Counted from the stretch's first letter, positions 53,886 to 63,968 are shown. The stretch is DNA of 64,000 nucleotides from Streptomyces akebiae (GCF_019599145.1 NZ_CP080647.1:2108001-2172000), one strand, 5' to 3'. Notes: generated from the letters alone by a model not told the origin. Numbers and translations are program-made.

Positions 53886-55391
53886 ATGTCCACCACTCCA
53901 TCAGGTCCGCGGTCGACAGCATCTCCGCACGAGGAGCGCCTGCTGATCGACGGAGAACTCCGCAGCGCCGCGGGCAGCGGCACGTTCGAGGTGCTCAATC
54001 CGGCGGACGGCACCGTTCTGGGCAAGGTCGCCGACGCCGGCCGGGAGGACATGCTCGACGCGATCGCCGCGGCCCGGCGCGCGTTCGAGGAGACGGACTG
54101 GGCCGTCGACCGGCAGTTCCGCAAGCGCGCCCTGACCCAGCTCCTCGACGCGCTGGTCGAGGAGAAGGACGAACTGCGCGAGGAACTCATCGCAGAGGTC
54201 GGAACTCCGCGCATGCTCACCTTCGGTGCCCAGCTGGAGGAGCCTCTGAAGCTGCTCCAATGGCACATCGACCACATCGACCGGTTCGAGTGGGTGCGCC
54301 GACTCGACGACACCGTCAACCGGTTCACCAACGAGCCCGGCGAGCGGTGGGTGGTCAAGGAGCCCATCGGCGTCGTCACCGCCATCACGCCCTGGAACTT
54401 CCCCTTCAGATTGCTGCTCGGCAAGCTCGCCGGCGCTCTCGCCACCGGCAACACGGTCGTCGCGAAGCCCGCCCCCGAGACACCGTGGAACGCCACTCGC
54501 ATCGGCCGGCTCATCGCCGAGCGCACCGACATCCCGGCCGGCGTGGTCAACGTGGTGCCGACCAGCAACCTTGACGCGGCCGAACTCCTCCTGACCGACC
54601 CGCGCGTCGACATGGTGTCGTTCACCGGTTCCACGGTCACGGGGCAGCGCGTCCTCGAACTCGCCGCGCCGACCTTCAAGCGCACGATGCTGGAGCTCGG
54701 CGGCAAGAGCGCGTCGATCATCCTCGACGACGCGGACCTCACGCAGGCCATCCCGCAGGCGCTCGGCGCGCTCGCCCACTCGGGCCAGGGGTGCGCGCTG
54801 CCGACCCGGCTGCTCGTGCACCGCAAGGTCTACGACCGCGTCGTCGCCGGCCTGACGCAGGCGTTCCGGCAGGTGTCCTGGGGTGACCCTCAGGACCAGG
54901 GCACGCTGGCCGGCCCGATCATCTCGGCCCGGCAGCGTGACCGCGTCGCCGACTACATCCGTATCGGCCGGGAAGAGGGCGCGAGGCTCGCCGTCGGCGG
55001 AGGCGTCCCCGACCGCGCGGGCTTCTGGGTGGAACCGACCCTCTTCGTCGACGTCGACAACGACTCCACCATCGCGCAGGAGGAGATCTTCGGGCCGGTA
55101 CTCACCGTGACACCGTTCGACACCGACGAAGAGGCGATCCGGCTGGCCAACGCCAGCCGGTACGGCCTCGCCGGATACGTCGCGTCGGCCTCGACGGAGC
55201 GCGCTCTGCGCATCGCACGCGCCGTCCGAGCCGGCAGTCTCATGATCAACGGTGGCTCGTTCTCCGGCGGGGACGCCCCCTTCGGCGGTTACAAGGCGAG
55301 CGGCATCGGCCGCGAGGGCGGCCGCGAGGGCTTCGAGATCCACACCGAGACCAAGACCATCGGGTCCGCGCTCTCGCTGCCCCTTTCCTGA
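53886..55391 (+). CDS. Aldehyde dehydrogenase
   Basis: NAD(P)-dependent oxidation of an aldehyde to the acid. 501 residues. Cofactor site ITPWNFPFRLLLGK and FTGSTVTGQRV; catalytic Glu in LELGGKSASI; catalytic Cys in SGQGCALPTRL; EEIFGPVL and the C-terminal PFGGYKASGIGREGG. ATG 53886 follows GAGGAGA. It is 65 bp upstream of an SDR gene and forms a catabolic cluster with it and an MFS transporter. Substrate unknown. Confidence 0.92.
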   Translation: MSTTPSGPRSTASPHEERLLIDGELRSAAGSGTFEVLNPADGTVLGKVADAGREDMLDAIAAARRAFEETDWAVDRQFRKRALTQLLDALVEEKDELREELIAEVGTPRMLTFGAQLEEPLKLLQWHIDHIDRFEWVRRLDDTVNRFTNEPGERWVVKEPIGVVTAITPWNFPFRLLLGKLAGALATGNTVVAKPAPETPWNATRIGRLIAERTDIPAGVVNVVPTSNLDAAELLLTDPRVDMVSFTGSTVTGQRVLELAAPTFKRTMLELGGKSASIILDDADLTQAIPQALGALAHSGQGCALPTRLLVHRKVYDRVVAGLTQAFRQVSWGDPQDQGTLAGPIISARQRDRVADYIRIGREEGARLAVGGGVPDRAGFWVEPTLFVDVDNDSTIAQEEIFGPVLTVTPFDTDEEAIRLANASRYGLAGYVASASTERALRIARAVRAGSLMINGGSFSGGDAPFGGYKASGIGREGGREGFEIHTETKTIGSALSLPLS

Positions 55392-55456
55392 CGCAGTCCG
55401 CACGCACAGAGGAGCCCCGCGTCCGGCACCGGGCGCGAGTGAGAGGAATCGGACAC

Positions 55457-56317
55457 ATGAACGACTACCTTCAGTACACCGGCAAGACTGCGGTCGTGAC
55501 CGGCACCGCCTCCGGGATCGGCAGGGCGACGGCGCAGCGCCTCGTCGAACTGGGCGCGGAGGTCCACGCCGTCGACTACGCGCCGACCGAGCTGCCAGGT
55601 CTCGCCTCCGCGATCCAGGCGGACCTGGCACTGCGTGACGACATCGACCGGGCTTTCGCGAAGCTCCCCGAGCACATCGACGCGTTCTTCGGCGTGGCCG
55701 GAGTCTCAGGTCTCCAGCACGACTACAACACGACACTGCTGATCAACTTCGGCGCCAACAAGTACATATCGGACGCGTATCTGGAGGCGCGGATGGGCGA
55801 CGGTGGCGCCGTCGTCTATGTGACCTCCACGGGCGGTATCAACTGGGAGCGCTACCAGGAGGAACTCGAAGGGCTGATCCACGTCGACGGGTGGGATGCC
55901 ATCGTCGCGGCGATCGAAGGACTCGGTCTCGACGACCAGCCCGGGCCGGCCGCCTATCCCCTCTCGAAGCGGGTGCTCAACCTGTTCATGGCGCACAGCG
56001 CGACCGCACTCGGGAGCCGCGGAATCCGGGTGAACGCCGTGCTCCCGACGAGCACCGAGACCGGTCTGACGTCGGACTTCGCCATGATGGCCGGCGGACG
56101 CGCATCGCTTGAGTCGCGTGCCGGCCTGAACCAGCGTCTGGCCACGCCGGAGGAGATGGCGGACCCCGTCGTGTTCCTCAACTCCCATGCGGCGCGGTAC
56201 ATCTCCGGGCACCCGCTCACGGTCGACTTCGGCGCCCGCAACCTGCAGCTCCTCGGCCGCACGGCCGACGCGCTGGACCGCCCGCTCATCGGGAACCCGC
56301 AGGCAGCGCGCTCCTGA
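55457..56317 (+). CDS. Short-chain dehydrogenase/reductase
   Basis: 286 residues. Rossmann motif VVTGTASGIGRATAQ, catalytic Ser in VYVTSTGG, and YPLSK (YxxxK). The sequence after the Ser, with an insertion before YPLSK, resembles 3-alpha-hydroxysteroid dehydrogenase-type SDRs. ATG 55457 follows GAGAGGAA; an in-frame GTG at 55439 is possible. Probably oxidises an alcohol for the aldehyde dehydrogenase, or reduces a carbonyl. Confidence 0.9.
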   Translation: MNDYLQYTGKTAVVTGTASGIGRATAQRLVELGAEVHAVDYAPTELPGLASAIQADLALRDDIDRAFAKLPEHIDAFFGVAGVSGLQHDYNTTLLINFGANKYISDAYLEARMGDGGAVVYVTSTGGINWERYQEELEGLIHVDGWDAIVAAIEGLGLDDQPGPAAYPLSKRVLNLFMAHSATALGSRGIRVNAVLPTSTETGLTSDFAMMAGGRASLESRAGLNQRLATPEEMADPVVFLNSHAARYISGHPLTVDFGARNLQLLGRTADALDRPLIGNPQAARS

Positions 56318-56501
56318 CTCCCCGTACGCCTGCCTGGGGTGCGCGCAGGCCGATGCCCGTCCCGGCCTGCGCGCACCCTCTCCCCTTGCGTCAGGTGGGC
56401 GTCCTGTCGTTCTCCAACGCCGACGACCGCGATGTCCTCCCTGGGGCGCATCGAGCGCTACGCACAGCAAACCGGTGACCTGAAACCCGTCGAGGAGCAC
56501 A

Positions 56502-58067
56502 GTGAACGAGTCGAGTCTCACGGAGGCGTCCCCCACGTCCCAACGGCAGGTACTGAAGGTGCTCAGCGGCCTGCTCCTCGCGCTCTTCGTCTCGACCCTC
56601 AGCAGTACGGTGGTCTCCAGCGCGCTACCGAAGATCATCGAAGACGTGCGCGGGACACAGACCCAGTACACGTGGGTCGTCACCGCGACCCTCCTCACCA
56701 CGACGGCGACGACCCCGATCTGGGGCAAGCTCGCCGACCTCTTCAGCAAGAAGACCCTTCTCCAAGTCTCCCTCGTCATCTTCGTGCTCGGCACCGTGGC
56801 GTCCGGGATCAGCCAGACGGGAGGGCAACTGATCGCCGCGCGGGCCCTCCAGGGCGTCGGCGTGGGAGGCGCGCAGGCGCTCGTCCAGATCGCCATCGCC
56901 GCCGTCATCCCGCCTCGCGAGCGCGGCCGTTACAGCGCCTACCTCAGCGGCACCACCTCGACATCGACCATCGGTGGACCGCTCCTCGGCGGTGTCATCG
57001 TCGACACCCCGTGGCTGGGCTGGCGGTGGTGCTTCTTCATCGCCGTTCCGCTCGCCGTCGTCGCGTTCTTCCTGCTCCAGCGGACGCTGAACCTTCCTCT
57101 GCTGCGCCGTGAGAACGTGCGGATCGACTACCTGGGGGCCACTCTGATCGCCACCGGGGTCAGCGTCCTGCTCATCTGGGTGTCGTTCGTCGACAGCTCC
57201 TTCGCCTGGGCCTCGTGGCAGACCGCCGCCATGCTGTCCGGCGGGACGGCCCTGCTCGCCGCCGCCCTGTGGGTGGAGAAGCACGCCACCGAACCGATCG
57301 TCCCGCTCGCCGTCGTGCGGCAGCGCACCACCGCCCTGGCCATCCTCGGCAGCCTGGCCGTCGGTACGGCCATGTTCGGCGCCTCGGTCTTCCTGATCCA
57401 GTACTTCCAGCTCAGCCGCGGCCGCACCCCCACCGAAGCCGGTCTGCTGACCATTCCGATGATGGCCGGCATCCTGATCGCCTCCATCGTCGCCGGCCGG
57501 CTGATCAGCCGGAGCGGGAAGATCAAGCCGTTCCTCATCTCCGGCGCCGCACTGCTCACCGTCGGCTGCGCGGGCCTCGGCGTCATCGACCACGAGACCC
57601 CCATGGTCTTCCTGGCCGTGTCGATGCTGTGTGTCGGGATGGGCGTCGGCATGACACTGCAGAACTTCGTACTCGCCGTGCAGAACACCGTGCCGCTGAA
57701 GGACATCGGGGCGGCGAGCTCCACGGTGACGTTCTTCCGATCGCTCGGCGGAACGGTCGGCGTCGCCGTCCTCGGCGCCGTCCTGGCCCGCCAGGTCGAG
57801 GACGGGACCGCGAGCGGTCTTGCCTCCGCCGGGCTGTCCGGCGTGGACTCGAACTCTCCCGCGATGCGGGAGATCGTCCGCGTCGCGTACGGTGACGCGA
57901 CGGCACACGTCTTCCTCCTCGCGGCCGCCGCGGCCCTTCTCGCCGTCATCGCCGCCGTCCTCCTCGAACCGGTCAACCTGCGCAGCAGCCTCGACCTGCC
58001 TGAGAAGACCGATGAAGCAGTGGCCGCGGCGCCCGATCCCGACCAGGGCACACGTTCGAGCACGTGA
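56502..58067 (+). CDS. MFS transporter, DHA2-type (14 TM)
   Basis: 521 residues with 14 predicted membrane segments. The drug:H+ antiporter-2 features are seen: LSSTVVSSALPKI in TM1, GKLADLFSKK after TM2 and RALQGVGVGGAQALVQ in TM4. GTG 56502 follows GAGGAG. Likely exports a small molecule or imports the substrate of the preceding dehydrogenases. Confidence 0.9.
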   Translation: MNESSLTEASPTSQRQVLKVLSGLLLALFVSTLSSTVVSSALPKIIEDVRGTQTQYTWVVTATLLTTTATTPIWGKLADLFSKKTLLQVSLVIFVLGTVASGISQTGGQLIAARALQGVGVGGAQALVQIAIAAVIPPRERGRYSAYLSGTTSTSTIGGPLLGGVIVDTPWLGWRWCFFIAVPLAVVAFFLLQRTLNLPLLRRENVRIDYLGATLIATGVSVLLIWVSFVDSSFAWASWQTAAMLSGGTALLAAALWVEKHATEPIVPLAVVRQRTTALAILGSLAVGTAMFGASVFLIQYFQLSRGRTPTEAGLLTIPMMAGILIASIVAGRLISRSGKIKPFLISGAALLTVGCAGLGVIDHETPMVFLAVSMLCVGMGVGMTLQNFVLAVQNTVPLKDIGAASSTVTFFRSLGGTVGVAVLGAVLARQVEDGTASGLASAGLSGVDSNSPAMREIVRVAYGDATAHVFLLAAAAALLAVIAAVLLEPVNLRSSLDLPEKTDEAVAAAPDPDQGTRSST

Positions 58068-58287
58068 TGCCGATGTACCCCGCCACTGCCGCACCGGGAG
58101 GATCACGGTAGGCCACAGGCCGACCGACGTCCGGGTACCGGCCCTCGCCGCATCCTGCGCCTGCGCGAGCACGATCAGCTGACACGGGCCCTGCTCTGCC
58201 GCGCCGTCCGGGCGCGGCAGGACAGGGTCGACCAGCGAAGCGGAGCGCGGTGGGCCATTCCGCCACGACTGCTCGGTTCAACGCTCG

Positions 58288-58590
58288 TCATCGATGTGTG
58301 GCCAGCGGATCGAGGAACGTCAGCACGGAGGCGTCCTCCTCGATCAGCGGCGTGAGGGCGGCGTTGAACGGGGCGCCGTACGGGGCCTCCAGGTGTGCCT
58401 TGAAGGCGTCCTCGTCCCGGTAGACCTCGAAGATCCAGTAGGCGCGCGGGGCGGCCGCCTTGGTGTAGACGTCGAAGGCCAGGTTGCCTTCCTCCTCGCG
58501 CACCTTCAGGGCGTACTCCCGGATCAGGCGGGCGACCTCGTCCTCCGCCCCCTCTCGGGCGGTGAACTCGGCGAGCAGGGCTTTCGTCAT
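58288..58590 (-). CDS. Antibiotic biosynthesis monooxygenase (ABM) domain protein
   Basis: 100 residues of the YgiN-like dimeric ferredoxin-fold family, with AYWIFEVYRDEDAFKAHLEAPY as the core strand-helix. Such proteins oxidise quinols or small aromatics without cofactor, but many have no proven role. ATG 58590 has a clean start. It lies just downstream of the PfkB kinase gene on the same strand. Confidence 0.85.
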   Translation of the reverse strand: MTKALLAEFTAREGAEDEVARLIREYALKVREEEGNLAFDVYTKAAAPRAYWIFEVYRDEDAFKAHLEAPYGAPFNAALTPLIEEDASVLTFLDPLATHR

Positions 58591-58643
58591 GTTCGTGTCC
58601 TTGTCAGTGGGTGCGGTCGAGGTGGCGGACGGCGTACGGTCCG

Positions 58644-59606
58644 TCAGGCGTCGCTTGCGGTCGCGAACAGCGCCAGCTGGTCACGCCATGGCGGGTTGGG
58701 GCCCGCGACCGAGCACGTCAGGGCGGCGACCCGGGTGGCGAACCGGCAGGCTTCCGCGACATCGTCGAGACCGAGATCGGCCAGCCGGCCGCCGAGGCTT
58801 CCCCGGGCGGCGAGGTGGTGCAGCAGCCCGGCGGTGAACGAGTCCCCCGCCCCCACCGTGTCGACCACCTGTGTCGTCACCGCGGGCACCCGCAGCCGTT
58901 CGCCGTCGAGTGAGGCCAGGGCACCGTCGGCGCCGAGTGTGATCACGACGAGTCGTACCCCTGCGGCGTGCCAGGTGTCGCATGCCTGCTCCGGCGTGGT
59001 GCCCGGCAGGAGCAGTTCCAGGTCGTCCTCACTCAGCCGCAGGATGTCGGCGAGGGCGCACCAGTGGGCCAGCCTGGCGCGGTACACGTCGGGGTGCACC
59101 AGCAGCGGCCGGACGTTGGGATCGATGCTGATGGTGGTCCGGCGAGAGGCCGCTGCCAGGAACTCCTCCACCACCGCCCCACCGGGCTCACGGACCAGGG
59201 CCAGCGACCCGGTGTGCACACAGGCCGTTTCGGACAGGTCCACCCCCGTCAGCTCCCCCGGCGTCCACTGCCAGTCGGCCGTGTTCTGCGCGTGGAAGGA
59301 GAACGCGGCCTGCCCCCGGGCGTCCAGCTCCGCCACGGCCAGCGTGCTGGGCTCGGCCGCCGCCACGGCGTGCGACAGGTCCACGCCCGATGCCTCCAGG
59401 TGGGCCCGGAACAGTCGGCCGAACACGTCGCCGGACAGACGTGCGAGGAAGCGGGCCGGGGTGCCCAGCCTGGCCAGGGACACGGCCGTGTTCGCAGGTC
59501 CACCGCCCGGCAGCACCCGCAGGGCGAGTTCGTTCCGGGTGCTCGCGGGTTCGGTGAACGCGTCCGCGACGCACTCCCCCAGGACGGTGATCTGATACGG
59601 GCTCAT
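58644..59606 (-). CDS. PfkB-family sugar kinase, probable fructokinase
   Basis: 320 residues of the ribokinase/PfkB family. N-terminal GECVADAFTE and PGGGPANTAVSLARLG; C-terminal VVDTVGAGDSFTAGLLHHL with the catalytic Asp. ATG 59606 is preferred. It is divergent from a sugar ABC transporter, across a promoter with a double operator, so it probably phosphorylates the imported sugar. Fructose is the best guess; the sequence does not prove it. Confidence 0.88.
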   Translation of the reverse strand: MSPYQITVLGECVADAFTEPASTRNELALRVLPGGGPANTAVSLARLGTPARFLARLSGDVFGRLFRAHLEASGVDLSHAVAAAEPSTLAVAELDARGQAAFSFHAQNTADWQWTPGELTGVDLSETACVHTGSLALVREPGGAVVEEFLAAASRRTTISIDPNVRPLLVHPDVYRARLAHWCALADILRLSEDDLELLLPGTTPEQACDTWHAAGVRLVVITLGADGALASLDGERLRVPAVTTQVVDTVGAGDSFTAGLLHHLAARGSLGGRLADLGLDDVAEACRFATRVAALTCSVAGPNPPWRDQLALFATASDA

Positions 59607-59762
59607 GGGCTGCTCTTCTCTGAGAACGCGCGGGCGGAACGGGCGCGTCGCGGGCAGCCGCTGAGCGGTTTCAGGCGGGCGACGGCCGCGGGCGTTGCCG
59701 ATTTGTGACGGGTGCAAGGCATTGACGTTGCCTGGAGGCGGAGTCCATCATCCTCGCCATGC

Positions 59763-59796
59763 AGTGTCAACGATGACATAAGTCAACGATGACACT
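59763..59796. promoter_or_regulatory. Double operator, probable LacI target
   Basis: GTCAACGATGACA occurs twice, 16 bp apart, each a TGTCA/GTCA-N4-TGACA inverted repeat; the outer arms AGTGTCA and TGACACT also match. It lies between the kinase and the binding protein, 58 bp before the latter. Confidence 0.68.
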
Positions 59797-59853
59797 CCTG
59801 GGACGGCATGCCCCGATGCCGGCCGCTCGCCCGCGAACTCGCAGGAGTCGTTC

Positions 59854-60876
59854 ATGTCTCGCATCTCTCGTCTGCCCTCCTCCTTGCTCAGAACCGCTGC
59901 CTGCACGGGTGTCGCGGCCCTCGCCCTGACCGCCTGTGGATCCGGATCCGGATCGGGCACCGCGAACGCCGGATCGGGCAGCGTCAAGGTCGGTCTGATC
60001 ACCAAGACCGACACCAACCCGTTCTTCGTGAAGATGAAGGAGGGCGCGGAGAAGGCCGCCGAGGAGAACGGTGTCGAGCTGTCCACGGCGGCGGGCAAGT
60101 TCGACGGGGACAACGCCGGTCAGGTCACCGCCATCGAGAACATGGTCGCCGCCGGGGTGAAGGGCATCCTGATCACGCCGAGCGACTCCAAGGCGATCGT
60201 GCCGGCGATCGAGAAGGCCAAGGCCAAGGGCGTCCTGGTCATCGCCCTGGACACCCCGACCGAGCCGGAGAGCGCGGTCGACGCCCTCTTCGCCACCGAC
60301 AACGTCAAGGCCGGGGAGCTGATCGGCGAGTACGCCAAGGCCGCCATGAAGGGCAAGCCGGCCAAGATAGCCACCCTCGACCTCGCGCCGGGCGTCTCCG
60401 TCGGTGTCCAGCGGCACAACGGCTTCCTCAAGGGCTTCGGCATCGAGGAGGGCGACCCCTCCGTCGTCTGCTCCCAGGACACCGGCGGCGACCAGGCCAA
60501 GGGCCAGACCGCGATGGAGAACTGCCTGCAGAAGTCGCCCGACATCAACGTCGTCTACACCATCAACGAACCGGCCGCGCTGGGCGCGTACACCGCGCTC
60601 AAGGCCAAGGGCCGGGAGAAGGACGTCCTGATCGTCTCCGTCGACGGCGGCTGCACCGGCACCGAGGCCGTCAAGGACGGCAAGATCTCCGCGACCTCGC
60701 AGCAGTACCCGCTGAAGATGGCGGCCGAGGGCGTCAAGGCCGTGGCGACGTACGCCAAGGACGGCAAGAAGGCGTCGGGCTACACCGACACCGGTGTCAC
60801 GCTGATCACCGACAAGGCGCAGGACGGGGTCACGTCCAAGGACACCGCCTACGGCCTGGAGAACTGCTGGGGCTGA
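59854..60876 (+). CDS. Sugar ABC transporter substrate-binding lipoprotein
   Basis: 340 residues. The lipobox LALTAC (Cys28) anchors the mature protein outside the membrane. The periplasmic-binding-protein type 1 fold follows: [22 protein letters not shown] and [31 protein letters not shown]. It resembles ribose/fructose (FrcB-like) binding proteins. First gene of the transporter operon, then permease and ATPase. Confidence 0.92.
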   Translation: MSRISRLPSSLLRTAACTGVAALALTACGSGSGSGTANAGSGSVKVGLITKTDTNPFFVKMKEGAEKAAEENGVELSTAAGKFDGDNAGQVTAIENMVAAGVKGILITPSDSKAIVPAIEKAKAKGVLVIALDTPTEPESAVDALFATDNVKAGELIGEYAKAAMKGKPAKIATLDLAPGVSVGVQRHNGFLKGFGIEEGDPSVVCSQDTGGDQAKGQTAMENCLQKSPDINVVYTINEPAALGAYTALKAKGREKDVLIVSVDGGCTGTEAVKDGKISATSQQYPLKMAAEGVKAVATYAKDGKKASGYTDTGVTLITDKAQDGVTSKDTAYGLENCWG

Positions 60877-61019
60877 GCCGCCGCCCCCGTCTGCCGCCGT
60901 TCCCCACTCCTCAGCGGGGCGGCCGGCCCCTCCTCCCCGACCGGGGACGGCCGCCCCCTCGTCCTCCGACCGTCCGACAAGGGCGCACAAGGACTTCTGT
61001 CTCCCGACAAGGACCCCGC

Positions 61020-62015
61020 ATGACTGCCACGTCCACGCCGTACGCGGAGCTCAAAGCACCGACCACGATCCGCAGACTGCTCACGCAGCCGACCACCGGC
61101 CCGCTGGCCGCCCTCCTCCTGGCCTGCGTCTTCTTCTCCGTCTCGACCGACCAGTTCCTCACCGGCGGGAACTTCTCGCTGATCGTGCAGCAGGTCATGG
61201 TCGTCGGTACCCTCGCCATCGGCCAGACCCTGATCATCCTCACCGCGGGCATCGACCTGTCCTGCGGGGCCGTGATGGCGTTCGGCAGCATCATGATCGC
61301 CAAGATGGCCGCCGAGGGAAGCCTGCCCCCGTTGGCCGCGATCGCGCTGGGCCTGGTCGTCTGCGGCGGCTTCGGCCTGCTCAACGGGGCGCTGGTGCAG
61401 AAGATCCCGCTGCCGCCGTTCATCGTCACCCTCGGCATGCTCAACGTGGCGTTCGCGCTGACCCACATCTACTCCGAGGAGCAGACGGTCACCAACCTGC
61501 CCGGCCCCCTGACGGCCCTCGGGCAGACCTTCCCGCTCGGCAAGACCGACATCACCTACGGCTCGCTGGTCACCATCGCCCTGTTCCTGGCCTTCGCCTA
61601 CGCGTTGAGCAGCACCAGCTGGGGCCGGCACGTCTACGCGCTGGGCAACAGCCCGGAAGCGGCGCGGCTGAACGGCATCCGCACCTCCCGACTGACCATC
61701 GGCGTCTACACCGTGGCCGGTCTTCTCTACGGCGTCGCCGCTCTGCTGCTGATCTCCCGCACCGGCGTCGGCGACCCCCAGGCAGGGCAGACCGACAATC
61801 TCGACAGCATCACGGCCGTGGTCCTCGGCGGAACCAGCCTCTTCGGCGGACGGGGCTCGGTCCTGGGCACGTTCATCGGCGTCCTCATCGTCGGCGTGTT
61901 CCGCAACGGCCTGCAGCTGATGGGCGTCGCCTCCATCTACCAGACCCTCATCACCGGAGTCCTGGTGATCCTCGCGGTGACCGTCGACCAGATCTCCCGG
62001 AAGAAGGCCCGATGA
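61020..62015 (+). CDS. Sugar ABC transporter permease
   Basis: 331 residues with about 8-10 membrane segments of the ribose/xylose (RbsC/FrcC) family. GIDLSCGAVMAFGSI and the EAA-like YALGNSPEAARLNGIRTSR loop are typical. ATG 61020 follows AAGGA. It ends with a 4-bp ATGA overlap with the ATPase gene. Confidence 0.92.
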   Translation: MTATSTPYAELKAPTTIRRLLTQPTTGPLAALLLACVFFSVSTDQFLTGGNFSLIVQQVMVVGTLAIGQTLIILTAGIDLSCGAVMAFGSIMIAKMAAEGSLPPLAAIALGLVVCGGFGLLNGALVQKIPLPPFIVTLGMLNVAFALTHIYSEEQTVTNLPGPLTALGQTFPLGKTDITYGSLVTIALFLAFAYALSSTSWGRHVYALGNSPEAARLNGIRTSRLTIGVYTVAGLLYGVAALLLISRTGVGDPQAGQTDNLDSITAVVLGGTSLFGGRGSVLGTFIGVLIVGVFRNGLQLMGVASIYQTLITGVLVILAVTVDQISRKKAR

Positions 62016-62842
62016 CCAGCTCCCCCACCCCCGTGCTGCAGGCCCGCGGTCTGGTCAAGCGCTACGGCCACGTCACCGCCATCGACGGCGCCGACTTCGA
62101 CCTGCTGCCCGGCGAGGTCCTCGCCGTCATCGGCGACAACGGCGCCGGCAAGACCAGCCTCATCAAGGCCCTCACCGGCGCGGTGGTCCCCGACGCGGGC
62201 GACATACGCCTCAACGGGAAGCCCATCACCTTCTCCGGACCGCAGAGCGCCCGTGCCCACGGCATCGAGACGGTGTATCAGGACCTCGCCGTGGCCGCCT
62301 CCATGGACATCGCCTCGAACATGTTCCTCGGCCGCGAGCTCCGCCGACCGGGCATCCTCGGCAGCGCCTTCCGCATGCTCGACAAGAAGCGCATGCGCCA
62401 GGAGGCCGCCGAGCACATGGCCGACCTGAAGATCGGCCTGCGCTCACTGACCCAGTCGGTCGAGACCCTCTCCGGCGGACAGCGGCAGGCGGTCGCGGTC
62501 GCCCGCGCCGTCGCCTGGGCCCGCAGTGTCGTCGTCATGGACGAACCCACCGCCGCCCTCGGCGTCAAGGAGTCCGGTCAGGTCCTGGACCTCATCCGCC
62601 GCGTCCGGGACAAGGGCATGCCGGTCGTCCTGATCAGCCACAACATGCCGCACGTCTTCGAGATCGCCGACCGGATCCACGTCCACCGGCTGGGCAGGCG
62701 CGCCGCTGTGATCAAGCCCTCGGACTACTCCATGGCGGAGGTCGTCGCCATCATGACCGGCGCTCTCAGCGTCGACGAGGCCGGAGATACTGTCGTCGCG
62801 GACTCCGCGGCGGCCAAGGCCGCCGGCGTCCAGGCCACCTGA
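62012..62842 (+). CDS. Sugar ABC transporter ATP-binding protein
   Basis: 276 residues, single ABC domain: Walker A GDNGAGKTS, signature LSGGQRQAVAVARA, Walker B VVVMDEPTAALG and the H-loop SHNM. FrcA-like with one domain, unlike the double RbsA. The C-terminal extension is short and Ala-rich. Two copies would drive the permease. Confidence 0.92.
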   Translation: MTSSPTPVLQARGLVKRYGHVTAIDGADFDLLPGEVLAVIGDNGAGKTSLIKALTGAVVPDAGDIRLNGKPITFSGPQSARAHGIETVYQDLAVAASMDIASNMFLGRELRRPGILGSAFRMLDKKRMRQEAAEHMADLKIGLRSLTQSVETLSGGQRQAVAVARAVAWARSVVVMDEPTAALGVKESGQVLDLIRRVRDKGMPVVLISHNMPHVFEIADRIHVHRLGRRAAVIKPSDYSMAEVVAIMTGALSVDEAGDTVVADSAAAKAAGVQAT

Positions 62843-62860
62843 ACACACACACTCACAGGT

Positions 62861-62884
62861 TTCCGGCCGAGGCCGCGGCCGGAA
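62861..62884 (+). terminator. Hairpin between the ABC operon and the LacI gene
   Basis: 9-bp perfect arms (TTCCGGCCG and its complement) around a 6-base loop, 18 bp past the ATPase stop and 29 bp before the LacI start. It may lower read-through into the regulator. Confidence 0.5.
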
Positions 62885-62912
62885 CCGACGAGCACAGGAG
62901 ACAGTTCCCCTC

Positions 62913-63935
62913 ATGGCAGCGAACCGCCGCCCGACCATGGCAGACGTCGCACGCGAAGTCGGTGTCAGCGCCAAGACCGTCTCCCGCGTTCTCAACGAGG
63001 ACGGATACACCTCGGCCGAGACGAGGGAACAGGTTCTCGCCGCCGTGGCCAAGCTCGGTTTCCAGCCGAACCTCATGGCACGCAACATCCGCGTGGGCGG
63101 ACCCGACACCACCATCGGCCTGGTCGTCCCCGATCTCGCCAACCCCTTTTTCGGGGCCGTGGCGCGAGGCATCGAGGAAACCGTCCGCGAACGCGGACTG
63201 ACCCTGCTCATGGGCTCCTCCGCGGACGACCCCGACCGCGAACGCGCCCTGACGGACAAGTTCCTCGCCCGCCGCGTCAGCATCCTGATCGTCGTTCCGT
63301 CCGTCGGCGCCGACCACGCCCACCTCAAGTCCCACCGCGCGGCGGGACTGCCCATCGTCTTCCTCGACCGCCCCGGAGTCGGCCTGGCCACGGACAGCAT
63401 CGTCAGCTCCAACCGGGCGGGGGCCCGGGAGGGCGTCGCCCACCTGATCGCCCACGGCCACCGCCGCATCGGATTCGTCGGCGACCTGCCCGTCACGCTG
63501 TACACCCGCCGCGAACGCCTCGCCGGATACCGTGCGGCCCTCCAAGAAGCCGACATCCCCTACGACCGCTCGCTCGTCGCCAACGCCCACGATCAGTCGG
63601 GCGCCGAGGCCGCGACCGCCCAACTCCTCGAACTGGCCGATGCCCCCACGGCCCTGTTCGCCGGCAACAACATCATGGCGCTCGGCATCGTCGCCGAACT
63701 CGCCCGCGGCAGGCGCAAGGACGTCGCCGTCGTCGCCTTCGACGACGTCTCACTCGCCGAGGCCCTGGAACCGGCCCTGACCGTCGTCGCCCAAGACCCC
63801 GAAGAACTCGGCCGCAGCGCGGCGGCCACCGCCCTGGCCCGGCTCGACGGCACCCGCTCCCGGGCGCGCACGATCACCGTTCCCACCCGGCTGATCGTCC
63901 GGGGCTCGGGGGAGCAACCGGCGCCCACACCGTAG
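62913..63935 (+). CDS. LacI-family regulator of the sugar operon
   Basis: 340 residues. The HTH MADVAREVGVSAKTVSRVLNEDGYTS and hinge (about 1-60) are followed by a type 1 periplasmic binding-like domain: IGLVVPDLANPFFGAVARGIEE, IVFLDRPG and FVGDLPVT. ATG 62913 follows AGGAGA. Gene position at the end of the transporter operon and the tandem palindrome before the binding protein make it the probable local repressor. Confidence 0.9.
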   Translation: MAANRRPTMADVAREVGVSAKTVSRVLNEDGYTSAETREQVLAAVAKLGFQPNLMARNIRVGGPDTTIGLVVPDLANPFFGAVARGIEETVRERGLTLLMGSSADDPDRERALTDKFLARRVSILIVVPSVGADHAHLKSHRAAGLPIVFLDRPGVGLATDSIVSSNRAGAREGVAHLIAHGHRRIGFVGDLPVTLYTRRERLAGYRAALQEADIPYDRSLVANAHDQSGAEAATAQLLELADAPTALFAGNNIMALGIVAELARGRRKDVAVVAFDDVSLAEALEPALTVVAQDPEELGRSAAATALARLDGTRSRARTITVPTRLIVRGSGEQPAPTP

Positions 63936-63936
63936 G

Positions 63937-63968
63937 CGGCACCCAGCAGGCCGGGTCCGAGGGTGCCG
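63937..63968 (+). terminator. Weak hairpin after the LacI gene
   Basis: 8-bp perfect arms (CGGCACCC and its complement) around 16 bases, right after the stop codon. Confidence 0.4.
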
